This document shows positions 40,340-48,475 of a stretch of DNA of 55,143 nt, piece after piece. The notes under the pieces were generated by a model that saw only the letters and a list, made by a program, of their open reading frames with translations, was not told the DNA's origin and did not search any database. The stretch lies in NCBI GenBank assembly GCA_938029215.1, contig CALHFG010000086.1, positions 1-55,143 on the forward strand, in the 5' to 3' direction. The DNA comes from an uncultured Acidimicrobiales bacterium. Its GTDB lineage: Bacteria; Actinomycetota; Acidimicrobiia; Acidimicrobiales; SZUA-35. How positions within the stretch are numbered: the first letter of the stretch is position 1; each line of letters opens with the position of its first letter. The position numbers and the translations under genes were made by a program.

Positions 40340-40816
40340 ATGGATTTCGACAGCTTCTACAGAAGAGAGTTTCCGACGATGGTGTCTCTGGCGCGAGCGA
40401 TCTGTGGCGACTTTTCTCTGGCTGAAGATCTTGCTCAGGAGGCCATGACCAAAGCCCACCGCGACTGGGATCGAGTCCAACGTTATGACAAGCCTGGCGC
40501 TTGGATTCGAAGGGTGACCATCAACTTGGCCATCTCCCGCCGGCGGCGAGTACTTCACGAACTCAAGCTGATGTCTCGAATTGGCCGTCAGCCAGCTCCA
40601 GCAGAACCAGCGGACCACGACTCCGACCTGTGGGACGCTGTGGCCAAACTGCCACCACGTCAGCGAGCTGCTATCGCAATGTTCTACCTTCAGGATCTTT
40701 CGACCGCCAGCATCGCAGAGGGGTTGGGGTGCTCAGTCAGCACGGCAACGTCGCATCTGAGCCAGGCTCGCCGAGCGCTCGCCAGCACGTTGGAAGAGGC
40801 GAACAATGACGCTTGA
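40340..40816 (+). CDS. ECF-type RNA polymerase sigma factor
   Basis: 158 residues, sigma-70 regions 2 and 4 only. Region 2 reads 'FYRREFPTMVSLARAICGDF' and 'LAEDLAQEAMTKAHRDWDRV', with 'YDKPGAWIRRVTINLAISRR'. Region 4 reads 'KLPPRQRAAIAMFYLQDLST' and 'IAEGLGCSVSTATSHLSQAR'. This resembles the SigE/SigM-like actinobacterial ECF groups. ATG 40340 is chosen because region 2 begins there. It overlaps by 11 nt the following membrane protein, its likely anti-sigma partner. Confidence 0.92.
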   Translation: MDFDSFYRREFPTMVSLARAICGDFSLAEDLAQEAMTKAHRDWDRVQRYDKPGAWIRRVTINLAISRRRRVLHELKLMSRIGRQPAPAEPADHDSDLWDAVAKLPPRQRAAIAMFYLQDLSTASIAEGLGCSVSTATSHLSQARRALASTLEEANNDA

Positions 40817-41738
40817 GGATCGCCTTCGCCGAGGCTTTGATCGCCACGACGCCGACACGGCCGTTCGGTTAGGGGCGCCCGAAGCCCTGCCACCTTTCGC
40901 GCCGCGCCCGCGGGGTTTGGCAGCGCCCGCGGCGTTGACAGTCGTTGCTGTTTTGCTGCTCGCTGGGTTCGGCGTTTTTCTGTTTGGCGGGCCAACGGTC
41001 GTAACCGACGATCTCGATCCTGCTATCGGGACCGTGGTGGAATCGACGAGCACCCTCCCCGCAACGACCGTACCGGGCGTCGCCGATCCGACGATCACCA
41101 ACGACCAGGAATTGGGATCCACCACTGAGGTGGCTCCTCCCTCGACGGCGGCCCCTCCCTCGACCAGGGCTGCAGATTCCGACGGATCAAGTGCGACAAC
41201 TCTGGCTCCGTCAACCTCGCAGCCATCGTCTACGGCGCCTGCTGGAACAGCAGCAACGACGGCGTCGACGAGCGCGACACCTCCAACATCGCCGGTCCCG
41301 GCCGGCTATTCGGCTGTACTCAACCAAGCGTGCGACTCGGGCTTCCGGGCACCGCTCGAACAGGCGGTCTTGCGCTACGTGGGTCCAAACCAAGGATGGG
41401 GTCGCATCGATGACCTGGTCGATGAACAAGACGGTCCGTACTACTTCGAGGCATGGGAACCCGGCTATCCCGATGAGGTGACCGTCGAGGTGGTGCTGGC
41501 GGAACCGGTCAACGCAACCGAGATCATGGTCGCTCAGGATCCGTTTACGCCTGTGAGCGGAGCCATCGATATCCAGTCTTCGGTTGTGTCGGGGCAGATT
41601 GAACTCTCTGGCACCGAAGGCTGGCGCGCCCTCGTGCTGCCATCGACCCCGAAACTCAGTTCGTTCACCATTCGTCGTGACGACGCGTTGGAAAACATCA
41701 TGGAAGTTCTCGTGTGTGTGCAAGACCCCGCCAACTAA
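40806..41738 (+). CDS. Membrane-anchored protein next to ECF sigma (putative anti-sigma factor)
   Basis: 310 residues. A short cytoplasmic N-terminus ('MTLEDRLRRGFDRHDADTAV') of about 40 residues precedes one TM helix ('LAAPAALTVVAVLLLAGFGV'). A long Ser/Thr/Pro/Ala linker of about 110 residues follows ('TSQPSSTAPAGTAATTASTS'), then a C-terminal globular domain with beta character ('VTVEVVLAEPVNATEIMVAQ'). No zinc-binding HxxxCxxC motif of ZAS anti-sigma factors is present. The start lies inside the sigma gene (overlap 40806-40816), the usual arrangement for a sigma/anti-sigma pair. The functional call rests on that arrangement and on topology. Confidence 0.65.
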   Translation: MTLEDRLRRGFDRHDADTAVRLGAPEALPPFAPRPRGLAAPAALTVVAVLLLAGFGVFLFGGPTVVTDDLDPAIGTVVESTSTLPATTVPGVADPTITNDQELGSTTEVAPPSTAAPPSTRAADSDGSSATTLAPSTSQPSSTAPAGTAATTASTSATPPTSPVPAGYSAVLNQACDSGFRAPLEQAVLRYVGPNQGWGRIDDLVDEQDGPYYFEAWEPGYPDEVTVEVVLAEPVNATEIMVAQDPFTPVSGAIDIQSSVVSGQIELSGTEGWRALVLPSTPKLSSFTIRRDDALENIMEVLVCVQDPAN

Positions 41739-41815
41739 CAACGAAGTCCGAGGCGCTCAGCATTGTCGCATGGGGTCTGACCACCCGACCCGAGAGCGAT
41801 TAGAGTCGTCTGTCG

Positions 41816-42925
41816 ATGCCGCTGGACCTCACTTCGTATTTGGTGGTCGGTCTGGTGGCAGCGTTCAGCACTGGACTTACCGTCCCAATATTTCGCGCGA
41901 TCGCCCTGCATCGCGGGGTACAGGTGCTACCGAACGAGCGAGCCGTTCATGCTCGTCCTACACCAACGCTCGGCGGTGGCGGCATGTTCGTGGGGTTCCT
42001 CACTGCCCTCGGCGTGGCAGCAGCAACCGGCTGGTTTCCCGAGGCGTTCAATGGGACCAGTGAGCCGTTGGCCATTTTGGGTTGCGGCATCATTGCGTAC
42101 TGCGTCGGTCTGGTAGATGACCTGCGGGAGATCTCCGCTCCTGCCAAAACGGCAGGGATCGTCCTGGCTGCCAGCGTCCTGTTCCGGTTCGGTGTGAGCA
42201 TCATCTACTTCCGTGTCCCGTTCGTCGACCCGATCGTGGTCGATCCCGGTCTCGCGTATCTCCTGACGGTCCTGTGGGTGATGGGCATGGCCAACGCAGT
42301 CAACTTCATCGACGGTCTGGATGGCCTTGCCGCGGGGATCGTGGGAATTGGAGCGTTGGCGTTCTTCTTCTATTCGTTGCGCCTGTTGGAAGTGGGCTTG
42401 TTGATTTCCACGATGGGACCGCTGCTACTGGTGATCGTCTTCGGTATCTGTGTGGGCTTCCTTCCCTACAACGTGCATCCGGCTCAAATCTTCATGGGCG
42501 ATGGCGGTGCCATTTTGCTTGGGGCGCTCATGGCCGCAAGCACGATGGCAGTTGGCGGGCGTACGCCGGATCCCTTTAGCGGTCAGACGTTCTTCTTTTA
42601 CGCTCCGCTCGTGATTCCGCTTGTCATCCTTGGCGTGCCAATCATCGACACCATGTTTGCGATCGTTCGCCGGGCGACCCGCCGTCAGGGTCTTGCTACC
42701 GCCGACAAGGATCATCTGCATCATCGTCTTATGCGGCTGGGTCATGGGCATGCTCGTAGCGTGTTCATTTTGTGGGCGTGGACCGCGCTGCTTTCGGGCT
42801 TTGTGCTGTGGCCGGTGTACAACGAGGGCTCCGGGGACGCCATCGTCCCCGCAGGGGTGGCGGCCTTGGGTTTGATTCTCTTCACCCTGTTTGCGCCGGG
42901 TTTTCGACGGCCCCGCGAGACGTAG
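41816..42925 (+). CDS. Undecaprenyl-phosphate N-acetylglucosaminyl 1-phosphate transferase (WecA/TagO type)
   Basis: A 369-residue polytopic membrane enzyme of the MraY/WecA family that starts a lipid-linked cell-wall polysaccharide. Visible motifs are 'ARPTPTLGGGGMFVGFL', 'GLVDDLREIS' (aspartate pair), 'ANAVNFIDGLDGLAAG', 'AQIFMGDGGAILLGALM' and the His-rich 'KDHLHHRLMRLGHGH'. About ten TM helices can be traced. It starts at ATG 41816. Genes downstream of it are not part of a polysaccharide cluster, so it may serve a linkage or teichoic-like polymer of the envelope. Confidence 0.92.
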   Translation: MPLDLTSYLVVGLVAAFSTGLTVPIFRAIALHRGVQVLPNERAVHARPTPTLGGGGMFVGFLTALGVAAATGWFPEAFNGTSEPLAILGCGIIAYCVGLVDDLREISAPAKTAGIVLAASVLFRFGVSIIYFRVPFVDPIVVDPGLAYLLTVLWVMGMANAVNFIDGLDGLAAGIVGIGALAFFFYSLRLLEVGLLISTMGPLLLVIVFGICVGFLPYNVHPAQIFMGDGGAILLGALMAASTMAVGGRTPDPFSGQTFFFYAPLVIPLVILGVPIIDTMFAIVRRATRRQGLATADKDHLHHRLMRLGHGHARSVFILWAWTALLSGFVLWPVYNEGSGDAIVPAGVAALGLILFTLFAPGFRRPRET

Positions 42926-42929
42926 CCGA

Positions 42930-42985
42930 GGTTTGCTGTCGTCTTGTAGAAAATAGGCCATCCGGCCCTAGTCGGCGAGCAAACC
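42930..42985 (+). ncRNA. Candidate structured element downstream of the wecA-type gene
   Basis: In the 302-bp gap 42926-43227, GGTTTGCT (42930-42937) pairs with AGCAAACC (42978-42985), 8 bp. Inside lies GGCC-ATCC-GGCC (42956-42967), which can extend outward by TA/TA pairs. It could be a processed 3'-end structure or terminator; there is no strong T-run after it. Found by eye only. Confidence 0.35.
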
Positions 42986-43084
42986 GGAATCTATCGTTAC
43001 AGAAGTCGCAAGTCGGACGGTCTCAAAAACCGAACGATGCGGACTGATTACGGGCGACTGGAATCACTTCGCAAAGCGACACCA

Positions 43085-43120
43085 TTGAACCTCGGAAACC
43101 CGCAAGGGACCGAGGTTCAA
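43085..43120 (+). terminator. Long hairpin with GCAA tetraloop before the small membrane protein gene
   Basis: TTGAACCTCGG (43085-43095) pairs perfectly with CCGAGGTTCAA (43110-43120). Inside, CCC-GCAA-GGG closes a GNRA tetraloop. It is followed by CTTGTTTTC, so it can act as an intrinsic terminator. It lies 108 bp upstream of the next start and no gene lies between. The remainder of 42926-43227 holds no reading frame I would support. Confidence 0.6.
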
Positions 43121-43227
43121 CTTGTTTTCGGCCCGCGGACCTTGAAGCGAGGGTCGGTCCGAGTCAGGGGAATCTCAGGGTTTCCCCCGATGGTCGCAAG
43201 AAGTGAGAGTGTTCTACAGTCGTTGAC

Positions 43228-43428
43228 ATGAAGCTCCTTCTGCATCCCGGTGGCGCACTCTTTGTAATGTCGGGCCTGGCCTTTCTCATTCGCCGGCTTG
43301 TGCCGATCGATCGGCTCCCCCTCATTGGAGGGGTTGCGATGACCGTGCTGTTCTTTGCGATGATCTTCGGATTCATCGGAGGCGTCTTCCTGACGCTCAA
43401 GGTTCGGCAAGCTGAGTCCGCGGCCTGA
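43228..43428 (+). CDS. Small two-TM membrane protein, paralogue of the one at 44655-44858
   Basis: 66 residues beginning MKLLLHPGGALF and containing two hydrophobic segments ('VMSGLAFLIRRLVPI', 'VAMTVLFFAMIFGFIGGVFL'). It ends in a short charged tail (KVRQAESAA). It shares the N-terminus and overall layout with the 67-residue protein encoded on the other strand at 44655-44858. The start is ATG 43228. Its TGA overlaps by one base the ATG of the M48 protease gene (TGATG), so translation of the two is coupled. Family and function are unknown. Confidence 0.8.
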   Translation: MKLLLHPGGALFVMSGLAFLIRRLVPIDRLPLIGGVAMTVLFFAMIFGFIGGVFLTLKVRQAESAA

Positions 43429-44639
43429 TGGCTGACAAGAAGCCGGCAAAAAAGAAGGCAGGGGCCAAAAAGGCCGGGGCCAAGAGACCGTCAGCTAAGA
43501 AGTCTGCGGGCAAGAAGCAAGCGGCCAAGAAATCGACAGTTAAGAAGTCAGCAGCCAAGAGGTCAGCAGCCAAGAAGTCCTCGAGCAAGAAGTCGACAGC
43601 CAAGACGTCTTCCAGCAAGAAGCAAGCGGCCAAGAAATCCGCAGCCAAGTCCGCAACCAAGAGATCGGTCCGTCGGCCGCGTACGACCTTCCCCGATATC
43701 TCTTCGGCTTCATGGGAACACGCAACCGACCGGGCAGCTCTCCACGCGTTGCGCACCATTCCGGGTTTCGACATCGTTATCCGCAAGGTGATCGGCGCAA
43801 TCGGCGAACGCAATGTGAAGCTGATCTTCACCGCCCAGGCACTCGAAGTTGGACCGAATCAATATCCTGACATCCATGAAATGCTCGTCGAGGTGTGCGG
43901 GACGCTCGATTGGCCGGTGCCACGCCTCTATGTATCCCAGACCCCACTGGCCAACGCCGGTGCCGTCGGTGTAGACAACCCGTTCATTGTTCTGAACAGC
44001 TCTCTAATCGAACTGTCGAGCCCGGAGGAACTTCGGTTTGTGTTGGGGCACGAGGTCGGCCACATTATGAGCGAGCACGCCCTCTATCGAACGCTGCTCT
44101 TCTTGCTGTTGCAGTTCTCTGGCACGGTTTTGCCGATTGTGGGCCAGGCTGTTGCTCCGATCACGCTCGCCCTGCTGGAGTGGAATCGGAAGGCCGAAAT
44201 CTCGTGTGACCGAGCGGGGCTGCTGGCGGTTCAGGACCTCGACACTTGTGTTGGCGCCCTCGGCGTTATGGCCGGAGGAATCCGTGGCCGCGAGGGTGAA
44301 ATCGATGTGGCGGCGTTGCGATCCCAAAGTGAGCAGTACACCGACAGCCAAGGGCTCGACACCTTCTTCAAGTTCATGGCAACTGCCGGCCAGACCCACC
44401 CGTTCCCAGTGATCCGGGTACGAGAGATGGACAACTTCGCCGCTCACGGACCCTATACCGACGTGCTCAAGGGTGACTACGTGCGGCGAGGCGAGGAGCC
44501 TCCGCTAAAGAGCGACCTGTCCCAGGCGGGAGCCGGGTTCAGCGAGTCGGCTCAGACGGTATTTACCAACGCAGACGAGTACGTCAGCGCAGCGCTGACC
44601 AACTTCGCGTCAGCTCTACGGCGTCGCGTTCGAGACTGA
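43428..44639 (+). CDS. M48-like zinc metallopeptidase with histone H1-like Lys/Ala N-terminal tail
   Basis: 403 residues. Residues 1-82 are almost only Lys, Ala and Ser in repeats of AAKKS/SAKKSS type, resembling bacterial histone H1-like proteins. The remainder is a peptidase: 'RFVLGHEVGHIMSEHALYRT' holds HExxH at about residue 207, and the third ligand probably lies in 'NRKAEISCDRAGLLAVQDLD' (ExxxD). One or two hydrophobic stretches near the active site ('TLLFLLLQFSGTVLPIVG') suggest membrane association. A tail that could bind nucleic acid or anionic polymers on an M48 protease is unusual. It is coupled to the small membrane protein upstream, and a paralogue of that protein lies convergently 15 bp downstream. 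Confidence 0.88.
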   Translation: MADKKPAKKKAGAKKAGAKRPSAKKSAGKKQAAKKSTVKKSAAKRSAAKKSSSKKSTAKTSSSKKQAAKKSAAKSATKRSVRRPRTTFPDISSASWEHATDRAALHALRTIPGFDIVIRKVIGAIGERNVKLIFTAQALEVGPNQYPDIHEMLVEVCGTLDWPVPRLYVSQTPLANAGAVGVDNPFIVLNSSLIELSSPEELRFVLGHEVGHIMSEHALYRTLLFLLLQFSGTVLPIVGQAVAPITLALLEWNRKAEISCDRAGLLAVQDLDTCVGALGVMAGGIRGREGEIDVAALRSQSEQYTDSQGLDTFFKFMATAGQTHPFPVIRVREMDNFAAHGPYTDVLKGDYVRRGEEPPLKSDLSQAGAGFSESAQTVFTNADEYVSAALTNFASALRRRVRD

Positions 44640-44654
44640 CCCGAAGCCGGGAAC

Positions 44655-44858
44655 CTACGCCGTTTGCTCAGGCGCCTCTGCTTTGCTCACCATAAACGTG
44701 AGCAGCGCGCCACCCACCACACCGAAGACCATCGTGATGAACGCGGCGAACTTGATGATGCCGCCGACTACCGGAACTGCGGGAGCGACGAGCCAGACAA
44801 TGAGGGCGAGTGCGGCGAGCGCGAACAGGGCGCCTCCGGGGTGCAGAAGTAGTTTCAC
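44655..44858 (-). CDS. Small two-TM membrane protein, paralogue of the one at 43228-43428
   Basis: 67 residues from GTG 44858: MKLLLHPGGALF, then two hydrophobic helices ('LAALALIVWLVAPAVPVVGG', 'FAAFITMVFGVVGGALLTFM') and a short charged end (SKAEAPEQTA). The 12-residue N-terminus is identical to that of the other copy and the second helix keeps 'FGxxGGxxLTxxVxxAE'. The gene converges with the M48 gene, so the protease is flanked by both copies. Unknown function. Confidence 0.8.
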   Translation of the reverse strand: MKLLLHPGGALFALAALALIVWLVAPAVPVVGGIIKFAAFITMVFGVVGGALLTFMVSKAEAPEQTA

Positions 44859-45012
44859 ACCGGGTTCTTCGACACGTCCGACGAGCGACTGAAGTCAACG
44901 GGGAGCATCGCCTATCCGCATGTGACGAATGCGTAGCGTCTGAGCGTGGTATGCCACCTGTTCAGGCGCTATGGTTCAGGTCGCTCACCGGTCCAACCCC
45001 CGGCGCATCCTC

Positions 45013-45252
45013 ATGCCCTCAAATAGCCGCCCTTCACAATTCACAGAATCGGCGCTCCGTAGCACCGGAGGCTATGAGCTGGTCTTTTCGGCGTTGCTGC
45101 TCGGGTTGCTAGGTTTCGGAATCGACCGCTGGCTCGGGACCGCCCCATTCTTCGTGATCACGCTGTCCGTGCTCGGATTTCTAGGCGCCGCGATTTCGCT
45201 CTACTACCGGTTCAAAGAAGACATGCAGTCGCTGGCGAAAGAGCAGTCATGA
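45013..45252 (+). CDS. AtpZ-like small membrane protein at the head of the ATP synthase operon
   Basis: 79 residues with two TM helices ('YELVFSALLLGLLGFGIDRW', 'FFVITLSVLGFLGAAISLYY') and an 'RFKEDM' end. This is the AtpZ/AtpI family pattern that precedes atp operons; AtpZ/AtpI assist c-ring assembly or magnesium supply. ATG 45013 is preferred; its TGA overlaps the next ATG (ATGA). Confidence 0.8.
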   Translation: MPSNSRPSQFTESALRSTGGYELVFSALLLGLLGFGIDRWLGTAPFFVITLSVLGFLGAAISLYYRFKEDMQSLAKEQS

Positions 45253-45707
45253 CCGCAACGCTGAACCAACACGCCGACCGTCTCGAAGGTCCGTCGCCGG
45301 CAACAGAAGTTGCCCTCGACATGGCCAAGCGATCCGCCTTCCTTGTTCCAATCGTCATCCTCTTCGGCGCACTGATTGGCGGAACCAACGGCGTGCTGTC
45401 GGTTGGTTATGCGGTTGTCATCGTGGTCGTGAACTTCGTGCTCGCCGCTTTTCTCATCGGACGAGCGGCCCAGATCAACTTTGCTCTCGTGTTCGGAGCA
45501 GCCCTTGGCGGCTTCGCATTGCGCCTTGGCCTCATTTTCGGCGCAGTCGTGGCAGTCGCCGATCAGGCGTGGGTTCAAATAGTTCCCTTAGGAATTACCC
45601 TCATCGTCACCCATCTGGGGTTGCTGGTGTGGGAAATTCGTTACGTATCCGCCTCCATGGCCTATCCAGGCCTGAAGCCGAAGGAGCATCGTCAAGGTGT
45701 CCATTAG
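45249..45707 (+). CDS. ATP synthase protein I-like membrane protein
   Basis: 152 residues with four TM segments ('SAFLVPIVILFGALIGGTNG', 'VVIVVVNFVLAAFLIGRA', 'LVFGAALGGFALRLGLIFGA', 'IVPLGITLIVTHLGLLVWEI'). Its position, between the AtpZ-like gene and atpB, and its topology fit AtpI, the c-ring assembly helper. The sequence is otherwise weakly conserved. It overlaps atpB at its 3' end by 11 nt. Confidence 0.75.
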   Translation: MTATLNQHADRLEGPSPATEVALDMAKRSAFLVPIVILFGALIGGTNGVLSVGYAVVIVVVNFVLAAFLIGRAAQINFALVFGAALGGFALRLGLIFGAVVAVADQAWVQIVPLGITLIVTHLGLLVWEIRYVSASMAYPGLKPKEHRQGVH

Positions 45708-46488
45708 TATTTTCGCAGCTGAAGCCGAAGGTGGGGGACTGGTATTCCCTCCTATTGGCAATATCGTTGAGTGGCCCGAGTACCTCTTCGAGGGCACCTT
45801 CGCCGGATTCAACAAGATCTCGCTCATCGCCGTGTTGTCCATGGCGATTCCCACCATCATGTTCTTGGCTGCCAGCCGCAACAAGATCCCATCCGGCCTG
45901 CAGAACATCGTGGAAGGTTCGGTCGAGTTCATCGACAACCAGGTGATCCTGCCAGCGATCGGCCCGGACGGCTTCAAGTTCCGTCCCCTCCTCATCAGCA
46001 TTTTCTTCTTCGTGTTCATCGGCAACATCTTCGAGGTCATCCCGACCTTCCAGATGCCAATGAATGCTCGTATGGCAACACCGGCCATTCTGGGAATCTT
46101 GGTCCTGTTTGTGTTCGTAACCGTGGGAGTCAAGGCCCAGGGCCTAGGCGGCTACCTCAAGAGTTCCGCCGGCCCATCCGGCCTTCCTAAGCCTATGTAC
46201 CTCCTGGTTACGCCGATCGAATACCTCTCTACCTTCATCGTGCGTCCCTTCAGCCTTGCTGTTCGTCTCTTCGCCAACATGCTGGCAGGCCATATTCTCC
46301 TCGTCACCTTCGGCGTGTTGTGCATCACTCTGTGGCAAACCAACGCCTTGGCGCTCGTTCTGCCCTTTAGCTTTGGGATGCTGGTGGCCCTCACCGGCTT
46401 TGAAATCATGGTGTCGTTCCTGCAGGGCTTTGTGTTTGCCTTGCTGGCCGCCGTGTACATCGGTGGTGCATTGCACCCCCACCACTAA
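45697..46488 (+). CDS. atpB: ATP synthase subunit a
   Basis: A 263-residue Fo subunit that forms the proton half-channels. The helix carrying the essential arginine reads 'FIVRPFSLAVRLFANMLAGH', and the C-terminal 'LQGFVFALLAAVYIGGA' is also typical. It starts at GTG 45697 within the end of the AtpI gene. The N-terminus MSISIFAAEAEG shares an 'FAAE' motif with both b subunits of this operon. Confidence 0.96.
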   Translation: MSISIFAAEAEGGGLVFPPIGNIVEWPEYLFEGTFAGFNKISLIAVLSMAIPTIMFLAASRNKIPSGLQNIVEGSVEFIDNQVILPAIGPDGFKFRPLLISIFFFVFIGNIFEVIPTFQMPMNARMATPAILGILVLFVFVTVGVKAQGLGGYLKSSAGPSGLPKPMYLLVTPIEYLSTFIVRPFSLAVRLFANMLAGHILLVTFGVLCITLWQTNALALVLPFSFGMLVALTGFEIMVSFLQGFVFALLAAVYIGGALHPHH

Positions 46489-46531
46489 CCGTTCTTCACT
46501 ACAAATTCGTTCGTAACAACAACCAATCTGA

Positions 46532-46877
<346 letters not shown>

Positions 46878-46892
46878 CGGACCGGTCACCAC

Positions 46893-47414
46893 GTGTTGAC
46901 TTTGTTCGCAGCCGAAACTGAAGAAGTAATCAACCCGATCCTCCCGGAAATCCCTGAGATGTTCTGGGGCGGATTGATGTTTGCGCTCCTCTACGTGCTG
47001 ATGCGTTACGTCCTGCTTCCTCCGGTCGAACGGACCATGGAAGAACGAGATCAGGCCCTTCGGGCCGATTGGGATGCCGCAAAGGCCGCCGAAGCAAAGG
47101 TCGCTGGTGCCGACGCCGAATTGGCTGACGCGCTCGCACCTGCAAAGGCCGAGGCAGCTGCGACCATCGAGAAGGCTCGTGTCGAGGCAGAAGCCGAACG
47201 CGACCAGATCATCAGCGGGGCCCAGGCCGAGATTGATGCGATGCGCCAGATGGCGACCTCGCAGATCGAAGCAGCCCGAGCTGAAGCCATGGGCGGTGTC
47301 GGCAGCCAAGTTGCCGAGCTGACCGCTCAAGCCACTTCCAAGGTCATCGATCGCCCCGTGTCGGCTACCGACGCTCAGGGAATCGTTAACCGAATCATGT
47401 CCGAACGGAGTTAG
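46893..47414 (+). CDS. atpF: ATP synthase subunit b (first copy)
   Basis: 173 residues: one N-terminal TM helix ('MFWGGLMFALLYVLMRYVLL') and a long Ala/Glu/Lys coiled coil forming the peripheral stalk. It starts at GTG 46893 and the N-terminus reads MLTLFAAETEE. A second, different b subunit gene follows 10 bp downstream, so the stalk is probably a b/b' heterodimer. Confidence 0.92.
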   Translation: MLTLFAAETEEVINPILPEIPEMFWGGLMFALLYVLMRYVLLPPVERTMEERDQALRADWDAAKAAEAKVAGADAELADALAPAKAEAAATIEKARVEAEAERDQIISGAQAEIDAMRQMATSQIEAARAEAMGGVGSQVAELTAQATSKVIDRPVSATDAQGIVNRIMSERS

Positions 47415-47424
47415 GAACTCTTTA

Positions 47425-47952
47425 ATGTTGCTCTCGATTTTTGCCGCTGAAGGGCCGAACGGTCCGCAGCTCGCGTCCGATATCAACGAAGTCATTTGGG
47501 GATCCATCGCATTCTTTGTGGTGGTTGGACTCCTCATCTGGAAGGCCGGGCCGGCCATCGTTAAGGCACTCAATGGCCGGACCGAACGGATTCAGCGGGA
47601 GTTCGACGAGGCTCAGGCCGCTCGGCTCGCAGCCGAACAGTCGCTTTCTGCAACCTCGTCTGATGTTCCCGACATCGGCGAAGAGTCGGCAAGGATCAAG
47701 GCTGAAGCGGAGCAGACGGCAACTCGTCTCCGAGTCGACACTGCTGCACGAGCTAAGGCCGAGGCCGAGGCCATGCGCGAGCGGGCTGCGAACGACATTC
47801 AGAACCAAACCGCCAAGGCGCTGAGCGACCTGCGTGAAGAGATCTCCTCTCTCACTCGCTCCTCCACCGAGGCGCTCGTGAACGACAAGCTCGATGCAGG
47901 GTCACAGGCTGGCCTGATCGACTCCTACATCTCGTCGCTGGAAGGCGCATAA
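47425..47952 (+). CDS. atpF: ATP synthase subunit b (second copy, b/b' type)
   Basis: 175 residues: a TM helix ('EVIWGSIAFFVVVGLLIWKA'), 'GRTERIQREFDEAQAARLAA', then a coiled coil to the C-terminus. It differs clearly from the first b. The N-terminus MLLSIFAAEGPNG again shows the FAAE motif. A separate delta gene follows, unlike in mycobacteria where the second b is fused to delta. Confidence 0.92.
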   Translation: MLLSIFAAEGPNGPQLASDINEVIWGSIAFFVVVGLLIWKAGPAIVKALNGRTERIQREFDEAQAARLAAEQSLSATSSDVPDIGEESARIKAEAEQTATRLRVDTAARAKAEAEAMRERAANDIQNQTAKALSDLREEISSLTRSSTEALVNDKLDAGSQAGLIDSYISSLEGA

Positions 47953-47953
47953 C

Positions 47954-48475
47954 ATGAGCATCACTTCCTCCTACGCCGACGCCATCCATGCCATCGCTAC
48001 CGCTGAAGGTGATGTAGCGAATACTCGAGCAGAGTTGCAAGCCTTCTCCGAGGCTGTCCAGGGCAATGGTGAGCTTCGCTCGACACTGGCAAACGCGTTG
48101 CTTCCCGCCGACACCCGAAGCGGAATTGTCGACGACCTCTTGAAGGGCAAGGCGTCCAACGTCACCCGGTCCATCATTGGACTTATCGTCACCGCCGGTC
48201 GCGGCGGAGACCTCACCGAGATCGTCAACGAGTTCATGGCTAAGGCTGCTTCGGCGTCCGGTAAGCGCCTCGCCGTCGTTCGCTCAGCTGTTCCGCTGAG
48301 TGCCGACCAGCAGGCCCGACTCGCCGCCGCCCTCGCCAAGCAGGCCGGCGGTCCAGTTGAGCTCCAGACCGAAATCGACCCCTCCGTCGTCGGCGGCGTT
48401 GTTACCACCCTTGGTGACACCGTGATCGACGGCACCGTACGTAGCCGAATCAACAAGATGCGAGAGGCGCTGTAA
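47954..48475 (+). CDS. atpH: ATP synthase subunit delta
   Basis: A 173-residue stalk subunit (OSCP type). The N-terminal helical domain begins '[16 protein letters not shown]'. The C-terminal part has '[20 protein letters not shown]' and the signature '[20 protein letters not shown]' followed by '[14 protein letters not shown]'. ATG 47954 comes 1 bp after the preceding stop, and the TAA overlaps the atpA start by one base. Confidence 0.95.
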   Translation: MSITSSYADAIHAIATAEGDVANTRAELQAFSEAVQGNGELRSTLANALLPADTRSGIVDDLLKGKASNVTRSIIGLIVTAGRGGDLTEIVNEFMAKAASASGKRLAVVRSAVPLSADQQARLAAALAKQAGGPVELQTEIDPSVVGGVVTTLGDTVIDGTVRSRINKMREAL

